The translations under genes and the position numbers were made by a program. From contig JAUIGE010000017.1 of assembly GCA_030430205.1 (NCBI GenBank), forward strand, positions 1-64,000: DNA of 64,000 nucleotides, read 5' to 3'. The notes below the pieces were generated by a model. The model saw only the letters and a program-made list of their open reading frames with translations. It did not search any database and had not been told where the DNA came from. Below are positions 37,176-46,237 of this stretch, one piece after another; the stretch's first letter is position 1, and each line of letters opens with the position of its first letter. This DNA comes from Bacteroidia bacterium (GTDB lineage Bacteria > Bacteroidota > Bacteroidia > J057).

Positions 37176-39617
37176 CTATTCCAATCTCATTTTGTGGGTG
37201 ACTCCCTGCTGCTCACTAGCAGCTTGCATAAATAGCAGGCGGTAATATTTCCCCGCAGCCCAATCATCTATAAAACGGTCATAGGCTCTCAACGCGGGAT
37301 CGCCACTCTGACCTCCTGGGTAAATAGCGTAAGCTTCCGTTTGAGGGCCAAGCTGTACCACCATCCGCCATGAGGGGCCGTGGCGCTCGCTTGCGGCATT
37401 GAGGATATGGCGATTGCCGCCTATGGGAAGATTTGTCCGGTTAAAAGAAGGAAAGACCCGGGTCAAATGCGTTACGCTGGTCTGTTTGTAATTTGACCAA
37501 CCCCAATGTGCCGGATCGCTATTATATCGAAACAAAGAGTCCAATGTCTCTTTAAAACTTTGGAAAATGAGCATTTTTCGATTCTCCTTTTCCGGCGTTC
37601 CTATGTTATCGTAAAAACGAAAAACGGAACTATCACGCAGCAATTGCAGCATCGTAGCACGATCAGGGAGACTCAAAGGTTGTTTTGCCTCAGTAAATTC
37701 ATCCTGCCAGATGTCCCGGCCGAGCAGGCGCCACCAAAGTTCAAAAATGGTGGGTTCTGTTTTCTCCGGATCAAACATGCAGTTGGTAGACCAGAGCCGC
37801 ATTTTTTGGAAAAGGTTGTATTCCTGGGCACTTAGACGCGAAGAATCAATTTCGGATAGCAATTGGGGAAGTATATCTGCAGCCAGAAGGCTGTAGTTGT
37901 CCAGCTGAAAGGCTTTCATGTCCGTAATCGTCAAAGAATCCTTTGAAGTCAATAGCCTGTTGAGGCGGCGGTTGCGAAATTCTTCATATTCACCATTGTA
38001 ATGGTAAGGATAGCGTGCCGATGTCGGCATCTGGTTGGCCGAGCTGACAAATCCGCGGGGCGGATTCAGGCTGCTTGGATTGTGCTCAAAAGGGATATAT
38101 CCCTGCCAGTCATGCGTGCTGTCGGCCGCATCCAGGACAAAGCGCCCCTGCTCTTCCCAGCGATTGACAAATTTGCCCTGCTGGGTGATGGCGACATCGC
38201 CCTGCTTACTCGCAAAAACGAAGTTTTGCGCTGGACAGGAGTACATGCGGATCGCTTCCCGATAGTCCGTATAATTATCGGCGCGGTTAAGGTTGTAAAA
38301 GGTCAAAAGCTCATCCGAAGGCTCATGGGCTACCCAGCGGCATGCCAGTGGCACATCATAGGGACCATAATTTTCGTCATAACGAACCGGCCCAAAACGT
38401 GTCATAACCAGGGTGTCAAAAAAGGATTTTTCTCCCCGAATAACATATTCTTCTATTCGCACACTATCAATAGGCCGCCAGCGGGCACTGTCCAGGTAGT
38501 GCGTTTTAGCATTGTTTCTGAAGGTGATTTTGTAAAAATCCATCACATCGCGGGCTGCATTGGTCATGCCCCAGGCGATGGAGTCATTAAAGCCTATGAT
38601 GATATTGGGAGCCCCGGGCAAACTGACGCCCATGGCATTTACATTCGGAGAATGAAGCTGAATGGCATACCAGATACTGGGAAGATTCAGACCCAGATGC
38701 GGATCATTGGCCAGCATAGGATATCCGCTTTTGCTTTTGCTGCCGTGTACGGCCCAGTTATTGGAACCGACAGCATCTGTCTGCTCTCTCACAATAGATG
38801 CTGAAAGCTGAGCCAGCATAAGAGAGTCAGGATGATAAGCTTCTGGCTTGGAGATCAATTTTACATCCTGAAAGCGAAAGCGTTCTTCTATCGGAACAAT
38901 GGGATCTTCGGCATAGGGACGCGCAGGATAAAGCAGGTCAAAGACACCCCTGCCCCAACTTTGCAGGGCATGGGAATAATCCATGTCTCTGGAATTACCC
39001 GTCAGGTTATCACTCAGGTATTTAAGTAAATAGGAAACCTTAATTGTTTCCCAGGCTTCAGGCTGGTAATTGAGAATTTTATACTCTATGGGATAGTCCT
39101 GGGGAGAAAGGCTATTTATATATGCATTCACTCCCGCAGTATAAGAGTCGAGTATACTTTTGGAAAGGGGATTTTTATTGAGCTCTTTATCCAGGCGCTC
39201 TGCGGCCCACCTCATGCCTTTTCGCCGGCTTTCCCTATCCAGCTCCAACACCCGGCCTCCCGGCCCTCTTCCGATCAGCTCGGTCAACCTGCCTGCGGCA
39301 GCATGTGTCTGAAACTCCATCTGCCAGAGACGATCTCTGGCTGTGACATAGCCCTGCGCCATGAAGAGATCATGGTCATTTTGCGCAAATATATGCGCAA
39401 TCCCCAGGCTGTCATAAGCCACCTCTACAGATGCTTCCAGCCCATCAAGCCGGAGGCTTTCGGGAGGTTTGGGATCCTGGGAACTGGCATTTTGCCAAAA
39501 ACCTGTAAAAGGATTGAGAAATTCACCCACAGCAAAGGGAGTACCCATGGGTGTCGTTAGTACATATAATATAGTACCTGTTATAATAAGGGAGAGAATA
39601 AACTTGAACCAGCGCAT
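37176..39617 (-). CDS. Penicillin-acylase-family N-terminal-nucleophile hydrolase
   Basis: An 813-residue protein with one N-terminal membrane helix or signal (FKFILSLIITGTILYVL). Order: A-chain (AQGYVTARDRLWQMEFQTHAA, GRLTELIGR), a spacer, then AVGSNNWAVHGSKS, in which the Ser (about residue 285) becomes the N-terminal nucleophile after self-cleavage, and ANDPHLGLNLPSIWY. The B-chain continues with NIIIGFNDSIAWGMTN. Family members hydrolyse penicillins or acyl-homoserine lactones; the substrate here is not determinable. It sits in the periplasm or on the membrane and is transcribed with the small membrane protein downstream. Confidence 0.9.
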   Translation of the reverse strand: MRWFKFILSLIITGTILYVLTTPMGTPFAVGEFLNPFTGFWQNASSQDPKPPESLRLDGLEASVEVAYDSLGIAHIFAQNDHDLFMAQGYVTARDRLWQMEFQTHAAAGRLTELIGRGPGGRVLELDRESRRKGMRWAAERLDKELNKNPLSKSILDSYTAGVNAYINSLSPQDYPIEYKILNYQPEAWETIKVSYLLKYLSDNLTGNSRDMDYSHALQSWGRGVFDLLYPARPYAEDPIVPIEERFRFQDVKLISKPEAYHPDSLMLAQLSASIVREQTDAVGSNNWAVHGSKSKSGYPMLANDPHLGLNLPSIWYAIQLHSPNVNAMGVSLPGAPNIIIGFNDSIAWGMTNAARDVMDFYKITFRNNAKTHYLDSARWRPIDSVRIEEYVIRGEKSFFDTLVMTRFGPVRYDENYGPYDVPLACRWVAHEPSDELLTFYNLNRADNYTDYREAIRMYSCPAQNFVFASKQGDVAITQQGKFVNRWEEQGRFVLDAADSTHDWQGYIPFEHNPSSLNPPRGFVSSANQMPTSARYPYHYNGEYEEFRNRRLNRLLTSKDSLTITDMKAFQLDNYSLLAADILPQLLSEIDSSRLSAQEYNLFQKMRLWSTNCMFDPEKTEPTIFELWWRLLGRDIWQDEFTEAKQPLSLPDRATMLQLLRDSSVFRFYDNIGTPEKENRKMLIFQSFKETLDSLFRYNSDPAHWGWSNYKQTSVTHLTRVFPSFNRTNLPIGGNRHILNAASERHGPSWRMVVQLGPQTEAYAIYPGGQSGDPALRAYDRFIDDWAAGKYYRLLFMQAASEQQGVTHKMRLE

Positions 39618-39776
39618 ACAGACTATCCTAAAGCTTCGCTCATATTACTACTAAATGGGAAAAAGAGCAAAAATGAGAGAAAAATTAGAGGATTTGATAA
39701 TTAGTGGATGAGAGAATGAAAAAATAGTTCTGACTTTCATCCTCGAATCTGCTCATCCTCTCATCCTCTCATTTTT

Positions 39777-40115
39777 TTACACCGCAAAACTCTCCCCACA
39801 TGCACAGGTGCGGCTGGCATTCGGGTTATTAAAGAAAAATCCCTGCCCTTTCAGGCCGCCTGTATAATCCAGCTCTGTGCCTACGAGATAAAGCAGGCTT
39901 TTCATGTTCACAAAAATTTTCACGCCATTGTCTTCAATGACATGATCTCCGGCTTTTTCTTCTTTGTCAAAGTCCAATTTGTACATGAGACCAGAGCATC
40001 CGCCTCCTTCTACGCTTACCCGCAAACCGTAACTTTCGTCATAGCCTTCAGTCGTCCGCAATTGCGCAACATGGGCTTTGGCAGTATCGGTTACTTTGAT
40101 CATTTTATCATCCAT
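39777..40115 (-). CDS. IscA/SufA/HesB-type Fe-S cluster assembly protein
   Basis: A 112-residue A-type carrier. The three cluster ligands are visible: Cys40 (VEGGGCSGLMY), Cys104 and Cys106 (RTCACGESF). Family length and spacing fit (usually 105-120 residues). It carries Fe-S or Fe to apoproteins in the cytosol. No other isc or suf gene lies beside it, so which A-type protein it is (IscA, SufA or ErpA) cannot be told. ATG start at 40115. Confidence 0.93.
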   Translation of the reverse strand: MDDKMIKVTDTAKAHVAQLRTTEGYDESYGLRVSVEGGGCSGLMYKLDFDKEEKAGDHVIEDNGVKIFVNMKSLLYLVGTELDYTGGLKGQGFFFNNPNASRTCACGESFAV

Positions 40116-40250
40116 ATCATGTATTGCTTAAATGATTTGTAATTTTGGCCTAAAGATACGCAGCGAAAACAATAAAGATACCGTTTTTCCCTTTGTGATA
40201 AAGGCCGGATTTTTGCCGTTAACCCATATCTCCACGAACGATTAATAATT

Positions 40251-40952
40251 ATGCTTTCTACCCGCCATCGTTTCCTCTTATTAAGCCTGTTAGCGCTATT
40301 TTGTTTGGGCATGGTCCAATGCAACCGCGTTAAGACACCCATTCCTGAATATACGGAGCGGATTTTCCCCTTAGAAACGGGCCAGTCACGTATCTATTGG
40401 GTGATTGACACGACCTATTCTGTTCAGGATACAAATGTAGATTGGTTCTTTCGGAAAGAAGTGATCGGAGAAACGGAGACCGACCTGTTGGGGCGGGATG
40501 TCTATAAGCTTCATACCTTTCGGTCGGAGTATGACCTCGGAACCAACTATGATTGGCAGCCCGAGCGGGTTTGGACGGTATATAAGGACGAAGAGTTTGC
40601 AGAAAGAATGCAGGATAACCAACGGGTACTGGTGCTGAAGTTTCCTGTCTTCCCGGCCATCAAATGGAATGGCAATCTATACAATGGCAAAGGCGAGCAG
40701 GAATTCAAGTACCAAAGCATAGACACAGTCATGGAGGTAAATGGAATTACCTATGATCCCCTGGTTTTTGTCCTCAACAGCCTGCCCTCAGATACCACCA
40801 GCCTTATCAAGCGAAGATTTGCCTACGAACTCTACAGCCCCGACATGGGTCGGGTCATGCATTACGACCTTACCAAGGTCTACGACCAACCCAACAGCCG
40901 GATTCTCAATCCGGACAAAAGCTACACCCATATTGAAATGCTGGTCCCGTGA
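40251..40952 (+). CDS. Probable lipoprotein, unknown function
   Basis: A 233-residue protein with a signal ending CLGMVQC, a lipobox-like site (Cys25). The mature part is beta-rich (FPLETGQSRIYWVIDTTYSV, DLLGRDVYKLHTF, RRFAYELYSPDMGRVMHY), suggesting a single sandwich or barrel. No family is recognised. The next gene begins 115 bases downstream, after a heptamer array. Confidence 0.65.
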   Translation: MLSTRHRFLLLSLLALFCLGMVQCNRVKTPIPEYTERIFPLETGQSRIYWVIDTTYSVQDTNVDWFFRKEVIGETETDLLGRDVYKLHTFRSEYDLGTNYDWQPERVWTVYKDEEFAERMQDNQRVLVLKFPVFPAIKWNGNLYNGKGEQEFKYQSIDTVMEVNGITYDPLVFVLNSLPSDTTSLIKRRFAYELYSPDMGRVMHYDLTKVYDQPNSRILNPDKSYTHIEMLVP

Positions 40953-40992
40953 GGGGAAGCGGGAAGCGCCAGGCGAGAGGCGGGACAGAACA
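40951..40992 (+). repeat. Short heptamer array (GCGGGAA/GCGAGAG type)
   Basis: Starting at the stop of the lipoprotein gene are about six degenerate 7-bp units such as AGCGGGA and GGCGAGA. It belongs to the same class as the arrays in the dcw cluster at 52830, 54225 and 56543. Confidence 0.7.
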
Positions 40993-41067
40993 AAACATAA
41001 CAATCAACTAACCGGGTCTTCGGGCTTACCCAAGGTAAAATCAGCGTCAAATTTTAAAACAAATACA

Positions 41068-41754
41068 GTGATCCAAAAAGCAATTCTCTTCTGCACCTTA
41101 TTCCTTCTGAGCGTATCCCTCTTTTCTCAAATGCCCAACCTAAAGGGGAAAACCATAGGACTGTACATCAGTGGAAAACAATTTAGCTTCTCAGATGAAT
41201 ACTATATGGCTATCAGTCAGTTTCTTCAGGCAGAAGAAGATCGCTCATGGGGCGAAAATGTAAAAACGGAGTTTTTGGTGAGGTTGGGGGAGCGCCTGCG
41301 CCTGGAGTTGCAGGTCAAAACGGAAGCCGATTCCGTTTACTTCCTCAATAGCGACCTGGAGCGCGGCAGCCTTTTTCAGCAGGCCTATCGGGCGGAGAGC
41401 AACTCCCATTTTTTACAATCTCCGCTTTTTGACAAAACCGATTTCATCCTGGTCATCAACGAGATGGACCTCTCGGTTCGCTATGTCAAATCCATGATCA
41501 TCAGAAGCAACCGCATGATCCCCGAACGGACCATGGTTCAAAAAGCAGCCCTCAAAGTAAGCTGGTTTACCCCTCAAAAGCGGGCAAGTCTTTTCGAGAC
41601 CCGGACCTGCTATGACGCAAAGCTCAGCGAAAACAAAGGCCCATTGATTGACATCTACCAGGACGAGTCCGCCATGGGTTCCTTCCTCAGTAGGCTGTTT
41701 TCAGCCTGGTGGGCTCAAAGCCTGGAAGGCATCGCCTCAGATTGCCCCAGGTAA
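41068..41754 (+). CDS. Secreted protein of unknown function
   Basis: About 228 residues from GTG 41068 (MIQKAILFCTLFLLSVSLFS Q signal). A longer open frame starts upstream inside the previous gene and is rejected because the signal peptide begins here. The mature protein reads GKTIGLYISGKQFSFSDEYY, ..FLVRLGERLRLELQ.., DFILVINEMDLSVRY; no family is recognised. The end of the gene is followed by about 480 bases without a gene. Confidence 0.6.
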   Translation: MIQKAILFCTLFLLSVSLFSQMPNLKGKTIGLYISGKQFSFSDEYYMAISQFLQAEEDRSWGENVKTEFLVRLGERLRLELQVKTEADSVYFLNSDLERGSLFQQAYRAESNSHFLQSPLFDKTDFILVINEMDLSVRYVKSMIIRSNRMIPERTMVQKAALKVSWFTPQKRASLFETRTCYDAKLSENKGPLIDIYQDESAMGSFLSRLFSAWWAQSLEGIASDCPR

Positions 41755-41778
41755 GCAACACATTTCTTGTGTAAAGTC

Positions 41779-41825
41779 GTGCCGCCAGGCACAAGCCCCA
41801 ACGATGGGAGGCATTTCCAAATGCC
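41779..41825. repeat. Two small perfect hairpins in the gap before mraZ
   Basis: Arms GTGCC/GGCAC around GCCA (41779-41792), then GGCATTT/AAATGCC around CC (41810-41825). They are REP-like or terminator-like for the gene ending at 41754. The rest of 41755-42155 is AT-rich and shows no gene. Confidence 0.5.
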
Positions 41826-42155
41826 GACCCAGCATAAAGAATAATATTTTATTCTTATACATAATTGATTATCAATTAGGTATATACTTATCATTAAAGT
41901 GATACTTTATGCCTATATTCCCCCTCCCAGTCCACAGGCCCCTTCCAAAGCCCCTGAAAAAAACCGCCATTCTCCCTCCGGTGGGAATTTCACGCCAATT
42001 TTTAGCTAAAAAGTAAATGGGAAAGGCTTTGACAAAAAAACGATACCCTTAAAATTGGTATTATGCCCATGATTGGCTACTTTAGTTAGTAAAAAACTTG
42101 TTAATGCTTAACTTTATGCCTAGCTTGCTAATCCATTGATATAGAAAGGAAAGAT

Positions 42156-42196
42156 CGGGGAACTTTTGTGGGAAAATGTGTAAAAATGTGGGAATT
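42156..42196 (+). promoter_or_regulatory. MraZ-box operator upstream of mraZ
   Basis: Ten-base-periodic repeats are seen: GGGGAACTTT, TGTGGGAAAA, TGTGTAAAAA and TGTGGGAATT. MraZ proteins are known to bind repeated TGGGN boxes separated by 5 bases. Two copies are exact (TGGGA), one is close (GGGGA) and one is degenerate (TGTAA). The position just upstream of the -7 element fits autorepression. Confidence 0.75.
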
Positions 42197-42202
42197 TTTT
42201 TC

Positions 42203-42210
42203 TACGTTTG
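42203..42210 (+). promoter_or_regulatory. Bacteroidota -7 promoter element for the dcw operon
   Basis: TACGTTTG fits the TAnnTTTG consensus of Bacteroidota sigma factor promoters exactly. It lies 27 bases before the mraZ TTG start, giving a short leader. The -33 TTG is not clear because the MraZ boxes occupy that place. Confidence 0.6.
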
Positions 42211-42236
42211 TATACATAGACTCATAATCCCCTGTT

Positions 42237-42764
42237 TTGAAACCTTTAATCGGTGAATATCGCTGCAAGTTGGACGCAAAAGGACGATTCCTTTTGCCCA
42301 CAAAATTGCGCAAGCAATTTCCCGAAGAGGAGCAGACACACTTCGTCATAAACCGTGGGATTGAGAAATGCCTGGTACTTCATCCACAAAAAGAGTGGGA
42401 AGTCCAGATAGAGAAAATATTCTCTAGAAATCAGTTCATTGAAAGAAACCGACGATTTGCCCGTCGCTTCACCAATGGTGCCACAGAGATTGAATTGGAC
42501 GGAAGTGCACGCATCAACCTCCCCAATAGTTTGATGGAGTATGCAGGCATGGACAAAGACATCATCCTGGTAGGGCAGTACAACAAAGTCGAAATCTGGG
42601 ATCAGAAGCGCTATGATGAAATGATGGCGATGGATGATGACGATGATATCGCTATGCTGGCAGAAGAAGTAATGGGAGATGCCCATTTTGGCGCTCCGGC
42701 ACTCAAGCCCCAGGCAGAGTTGCCCGCCAAAAGCGCACTTGATGAAGAAGGTCCATCAGCATAA
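42237..42764 (+). CDS. mraZ: Transcriptional regulator MraZ
   Basis: A 175-residue protein (E. coli MraZ is 152). It has the twin AbrB/SpoVT-like folds with the family DxxxR signatures LDAKGRFLLP (about residues 13-22) and LDGSARINLP. The start is TTG at 42237, confirmed by the family N-terminus (IGEYRCKLDAKGR). A C-terminal acidic tail of about 25 residues is extra. It represses or tunes the dcw operon by binding the TGGGN boxes upstream. First gene of the cluster; rsmH follows closely. Confidence 0.95.
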   Translation: MKPLIGEYRCKLDAKGRFLLPTKLRKQFPEEEQTHFVINRGIEKCLVLHPQKEWEVQIEKIFSRNQFIERNRRFARRFTNGATEIELDGSARINLPNSLMEYAGMDKDIILVGQYNKVEIWDQKRYDEMMAMDDDDDIAMLAEEVMGDAHFGAPALKPQAELPAKSALDEEGPSA

Positions 42765-42801
42765 TTCCTGACTTATCGAAACGCCTTATCACATACCGGT
42801 T

Positions 42802-43683
42802 TTGTTGCATGAAAGCATTGACCTGCTTGGCATAAAACCCAATGGCACCTATGTGGACGTGACTTTTGGAGGAGGAGGGCATAGTAGAGAGATATTGAAG
42901 AGAATGGACGCTGGGAAATTGATCGCCTTTGATCGCGACCCGGCTGCCAGATTGAATCTTCCCGATGATGACAGAATCAACTTGATTCCGGAAGATTTTA
43001 AGTTCATTGAAACAATGCTTCCAGCCTATGGGGTGGGAAAAGTAGATGGCATCCTGGCTGACCTGGGTGTCTCTTCGCATCAATTTGACACGGCCGATCG
43101 GGGCTTCAGCTTCCGGTTTGAAGGGCCATTGGATATGCGCATGAATCCCGGCCAGGAGCTGAATGCTGCCAAACTGATCAATGAGTCTGAAGCAGAGGTG
43201 CTGCTGAGCATTTTTCAGCAATATGGTGAAGTGCCAAATGCCAAAAAATTGGTACGCATCATCACCGAGCAGCGGCAGAGCGGGCTGATACAGACCACCG
43301 GACATTTTGAAACGGTGATTCAGTCTTGCATCCCACAGCATCGCCGATCCAAATACCTGGCGCAGGTATTTCAGGCGCTGCGCATCGCTGTCAACAGCGA
43401 GATGGAATCTCTGACCAGGCTTTTGCTGGCCTCCCTCCAGCTGCTGAAGCCAGAAGGAAGATTGGTCGTCATTGCTTACCACTCTCTGGAAGACAGGATG
43501 GTTAAGCGGTTTTTAAAAACCGGCAACCTCATGGGCAAACTCAACAAAGATTTCTACGGAAATCCTATCACTCCCTGGGAGCAAATCACCAGAAGGGCAA
43601 TACAGCCCTCAGAAGAAGAAATTGAAATAAATCCCCGCGCACGAAGTGCACGACTAAGAGCAGCAATGCTCATAAAAAAATAA
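42802..43683 (+). CDS. rsmH: 16S rRNA (cytosine-N4) methyltransferase RsmH
   Basis: 293 residues counted from TTG 42802. RsmH N4-methylates C1402 of 16S rRNA. Motif I DVTFGGGGHSREIL, DLGVSSHQFDTADRGFSFR and the C-terminal HSLEDRMVKRF are typical. Oddly, the conserved family start (T-P-Y-H-I-P-V-L-L-H-E-S) is coded in frame upstream of this TTG, from 42781, with a stop at 42769-42771 and no ATG, GTG or TTG between. So translation starts either at a rare codon (ATC 42775, ACG 42781 or ATA 42793), or late at TTG 42802 with the motif lost, or there is a sequence error. Confidence 0.9.
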   Translation: MLHESIDLLGIKPNGTYVDVTFGGGGHSREILKRMDAGKLIAFDRDPAARLNLPDDDRINLIPEDFKFIETMLPAYGVGKVDGILADLGVSSHQFDTADRGFSFRFEGPLDMRMNPGQELNAAKLINESEAEVLLSIFQQYGEVPNAKKLVRIITEQRQSGLIQTTGHFETVIQSCIPQHRRSKYLAQVFQALRIAVNSEMESLTRLLLASLQLLKPEGRLVVIAYHSLEDRMVKRFLKTGNLMGKLNKDFYGNPITPWEQITRRAIQPSEEEIEINPRARSARLRAAMLIKK

Positions 43684-43723
43684 AACCCGAAACTCGAAAC
43701 ACAAAACCCGAAACCCAAAAAAA
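43684..43723 (+). repeat. AACCCGA/AACTCGA heptamer array, rsmH-ftsL
   Basis: Beginning at the rsmH stop, five 7-bp units of the AACCCGA, AACTCGA, AACACAA class fill the gap to the ftsL start. It is the same class as 46178-46237 and 56543-56667. Confidence 0.8.
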
Positions 43724-44080
43724 ATGCGTGTAGTCAACAGAGAGCAAGGCCAGCGCGGCCATTCCAAACAAGGGGCAAAAAACCCCGGGAAAGGACTCTC
43801 TACCAAAAAGGTAGACCGCTACCTCCGTTTGGTCATTTTTTTGGCCCTTATCGGTCTGGTCTACATCGCCAATGCACATTATGCTGAAAAGCAGGTACAG
43901 AAGCGCGAAGCACTCAAGCAGGAAGTCAAGCGGCTTAAAGACCGCTATTATATGAAAGAGGCCGACCTGCACGCAGGCGTGCGCTACTCTGAGTTGGTCA
44001 AACTCACCGACTCTTTAGGACTGAAGAAGCTGACAGAGCCACCCTATAGATTAATTACCCCAACCAAACAGGAGGAGTAA
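43724..44080 (+). CDS. ftsL: FtsL-like cell division protein
   Basis: A 118-residue bitopic protein: a basic N-terminal 35 residues, one membrane helix (LRLVIFLALIGLVYIANAHY) and a periplasmic coiled coil (EKQVQKREALKQEVKRLKD). Primary similarity is weak, as is usual for FtsL, but size, topology and position between rsmH and ftsI identify it. It bridges FtsQ/FtsB to FtsI/FtsW. Confidence 0.85.
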   Translation: MRVVNREQGQRGHSKQGAKNPGKGLSTKKVDRYLRLVIFLALIGLVYIANAHYAEKQVQKREALKQEVKRLKDRYYMKEADLHAGVRYSELVKLTDSLGLKKLTEPPYRLITPTKQEE

Positions 44081-44092
44081 CCTCTTTGTATC

Positions 44093-46177
44093 GTGAAAAA
44101 GGTATCAGACAACATATTGACCCGCGTGTACGTCCTTTTCGCACTATTTGTCTTTTGCGGATTTATAGTGATGATTCGGGTGATGGCACTGCAAATCAAC
44201 CGGCCTTATTGGGTAAATAAGGAGCTGGAAGAAAAAGTATTTTTCAAAAAAGTTGTAGCAGACAGAGGCAATATCCTCTCTGAGGATGGAACCATTTTGG
44301 CCACCAGCGTTCCTTTTTACAGGATCGCCTGGGATGCTACCATTCTGGATACTACCCAATTGGAAAACTACCGTTTCCAGGATTCCGCTTTTGCGCTGGC
44401 TGTTTTGATGGCTGAAAACTTCAGCGACGAAGGCAAGGACACAGCCTTGTACTTCAACCGCATCCTTACAGCTTATCATACGCAGGATAAATTTACTTAC
44501 CTGACTCGCAAACTCCTTTCCTTCAGGGAGTTGGAAGAGGTAAAGACCTGGCCGATCCTCAATCTTGGCAGATATAGGGGAGGTTTTATTACAGAAAAAA
44601 TACACAACAAACGCCATTATCCTTTCGAAGAACTGGCGCGCGTCACCCTGGGATTGATGCAAAATGACACCCTCGGTATCAGGGGCATTGAAGCATCTTA
44701 CAATAACCAGCTCAGGGGAAGAGATGGCTACATCCTTGCCCAGAAAATCAGAGGCGGTGCCCATATTCCCCTGGATCAGTATGGCGAAAACGAATCTGAA
44801 GACGGGATGGATGTAACCACCACCCTGGATATGGATTTGCAGGATATCGTGTACAGTGCTTTGAGAAAAGGAGTAGATGCGGAAGAAGCTCGTTTTGGAA
44901 CGGCCATCCTCGTAGAAGTCAAAACAGGAAAAATCAAGGCCCTGGCCAACTATCCCGAAGACTATAACTATGGTATTGCCACTTTGCTCGAACCCGGTTC
45001 TACCTTCAAACTGGCTTCAGCCATGGCTGTATTGGATGATCAGCTGATAGATGTCTGTGATACTATAGATACAAACCCGGGCAAGGTCATTTTCGATGAC
45101 AAAGAAATTACCGATGGAGCAAACTATGGCAAACTGACCGTAGAGCAGGGATTTGCCAAGTCAAGTAATGTTTTTTGGGCGAAACTCATTGACAGCCTTT
45201 ACCGCGATCGGCCAGAGGTATTTATCCAACACCTGGAAAGATTGGGCCTGACAGGCACTGCCAACGACCAATTGGTCGGAGAGCCATCTCCTGTTATCCA
45301 TCGCCCGGGCGATGATATGTGGACAGTGGCAAGTTTGCCTTCTATGGCCATTGGCTACTCCATGCAGCTCACCTCTCTTCAAATGGCTACTGCCTATAAT
45401 ACCATCGCCAACGGTGGCATCCGCATGAAGCCCTGGCTTGTCAAAGAGGTACGGGATGATGCAAATATTTTGCTCTCCTATGGCCCTCAAGCAGTTGAAG
45501 AACGTGTTTGTAGCCCCGAAACGGCACAAAAGCTGACTGAGATGATGATGGAAGTCATCGAACACGGTACAGCCTGGAACATAAAAGGGACATCTTTTAG
45601 AATAGCCGGTAAAACCGGTACCGCCCGCAAAACCCAGGGAGGACAATATGTCAAAAAGCACGTCGCTTCCTTTGGTGGATTTTTTCCCGCCGGACGCCCA
45701 CGCTACACCTTATATATAATGGTGGATGAGCCAGGCACTGGCAGGTACTATGGCAACCAGGTGGCGGCGCCTATTTTTAAGGAAATCGCCGAGCGGATAT
45801 TTGAATTTGATTGGGAGATGGCTACTCCTCCTACCAAGCGAAATAATCGCCCGGCTGCAAGGCCTTCACGCCAGTTGCTTTATGCCCAAAATGCGCAGAC
45901 CGTTTTTGGAGGATTGAACATATCGACCAGCGAATTGCCGGAAGGAGAATGGGTCGTCACCAAGGACAACGACCACCAGGTTGACTACAAACTCTATGAA
46001 CCCTCCAGTGGGAGAGTCCCCAATGTGAAAGGAATGAGTTCAAGAGATGCATTGATTATGCTCGAAAAAGCAGGCGTAAATGTGCAATTGGTCGGACATG
46101 GGAGGGTAAAAAGACAATCGCTTTTGCCTGGATATAGGGTGGGAAAAAATACCAATATCACCCTCTACCTGGGCTAA
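44093..46177 (+). CDS. ftsI: Penicillin-binding protein 3 (FtsI) with PASTA domain
   Basis: A 694-residue transpeptidase for septal peptidoglycan. N-terminal membrane anchor (VYVLFALFVFCGFIVMIRVM), pedestal domain, then the catalytic motifs SxxK (PGSTFKLASA), SxN (SSNVFWAK) and KTG (AGKTGTARK). A C-terminal PASTA domain (VPNVKGMSSRDALIMLEKAG) is fused, as in many Bacteroidota. The start is GTG 44093, 12 bases after ftsL. Works with FtsW. Confidence 0.95.
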   Translation: MKKVSDNILTRVYVLFALFVFCGFIVMIRVMALQINRPYWVNKELEEKVFFKKVVADRGNILSEDGTILATSVPFYRIAWDATILDTTQLENYRFQDSAFALAVLMAENFSDEGKDTALYFNRILTAYHTQDKFTYLTRKLLSFRELEEVKTWPILNLGRYRGGFITEKIHNKRHYPFEELARVTLGLMQNDTLGIRGIEASYNNQLRGRDGYILAQKIRGGAHIPLDQYGENESEDGMDVTTTLDMDLQDIVYSALRKGVDAEEARFGTAILVEVKTGKIKALANYPEDYNYGIATLLEPGSTFKLASAMAVLDDQLIDVCDTIDTNPGKVIFDDKEITDGANYGKLTVEQGFAKSSNVFWAKLIDSLYRDRPEVFIQHLERLGLTGTANDQLVGEPSPVIHRPGDDMWTVASLPSMAIGYSMQLTSLQMATAYNTIANGGIRMKPWLVKEVRDDANILLSYGPQAVEERVCSPETAQKLTEMMMEVIEHGTAWNIKGTSFRIAGKTGTARKTQGGQYVKKHVASFGGFFPAGRPRYTLYIMVDEPGTGRYYGNQVAAPIFKEIAERIFEFDWEMATPPTKRNNRPAARPSRQLLYAQNAQTVFGGLNISTSELPEGEWVVTKDNDHQVDYKLYEPSSGRVPNVKGMSSRDALIMLEKAGVNVQLVGHGRVKRQSLLPGYRVGKNTNITLYLG

Positions 46178-46237
46178 ATACACGAAACTCGAAACGCGAA
46201 ACTCGAAACTCAAAACACGAAACTCAAAACAAAAAAA
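46178..46237 (+). repeat. AACTCGA/AACACGA heptamer array, ftsI-murE
   Basis: Almost the whole gap is 7-bp units of the AACTCGA, AACGCGA and AACTCAA type, ending in an A-run before the murE GTG. It is clearly periodic. Confidence 0.85.

Noticed and set aside
40741-41067. Extension of the 41068 gene upstream to 40741
   Set aside because: This part overlaps the lipoprotein gene and a repeat array, and a signal peptide starts at GTG 41068.
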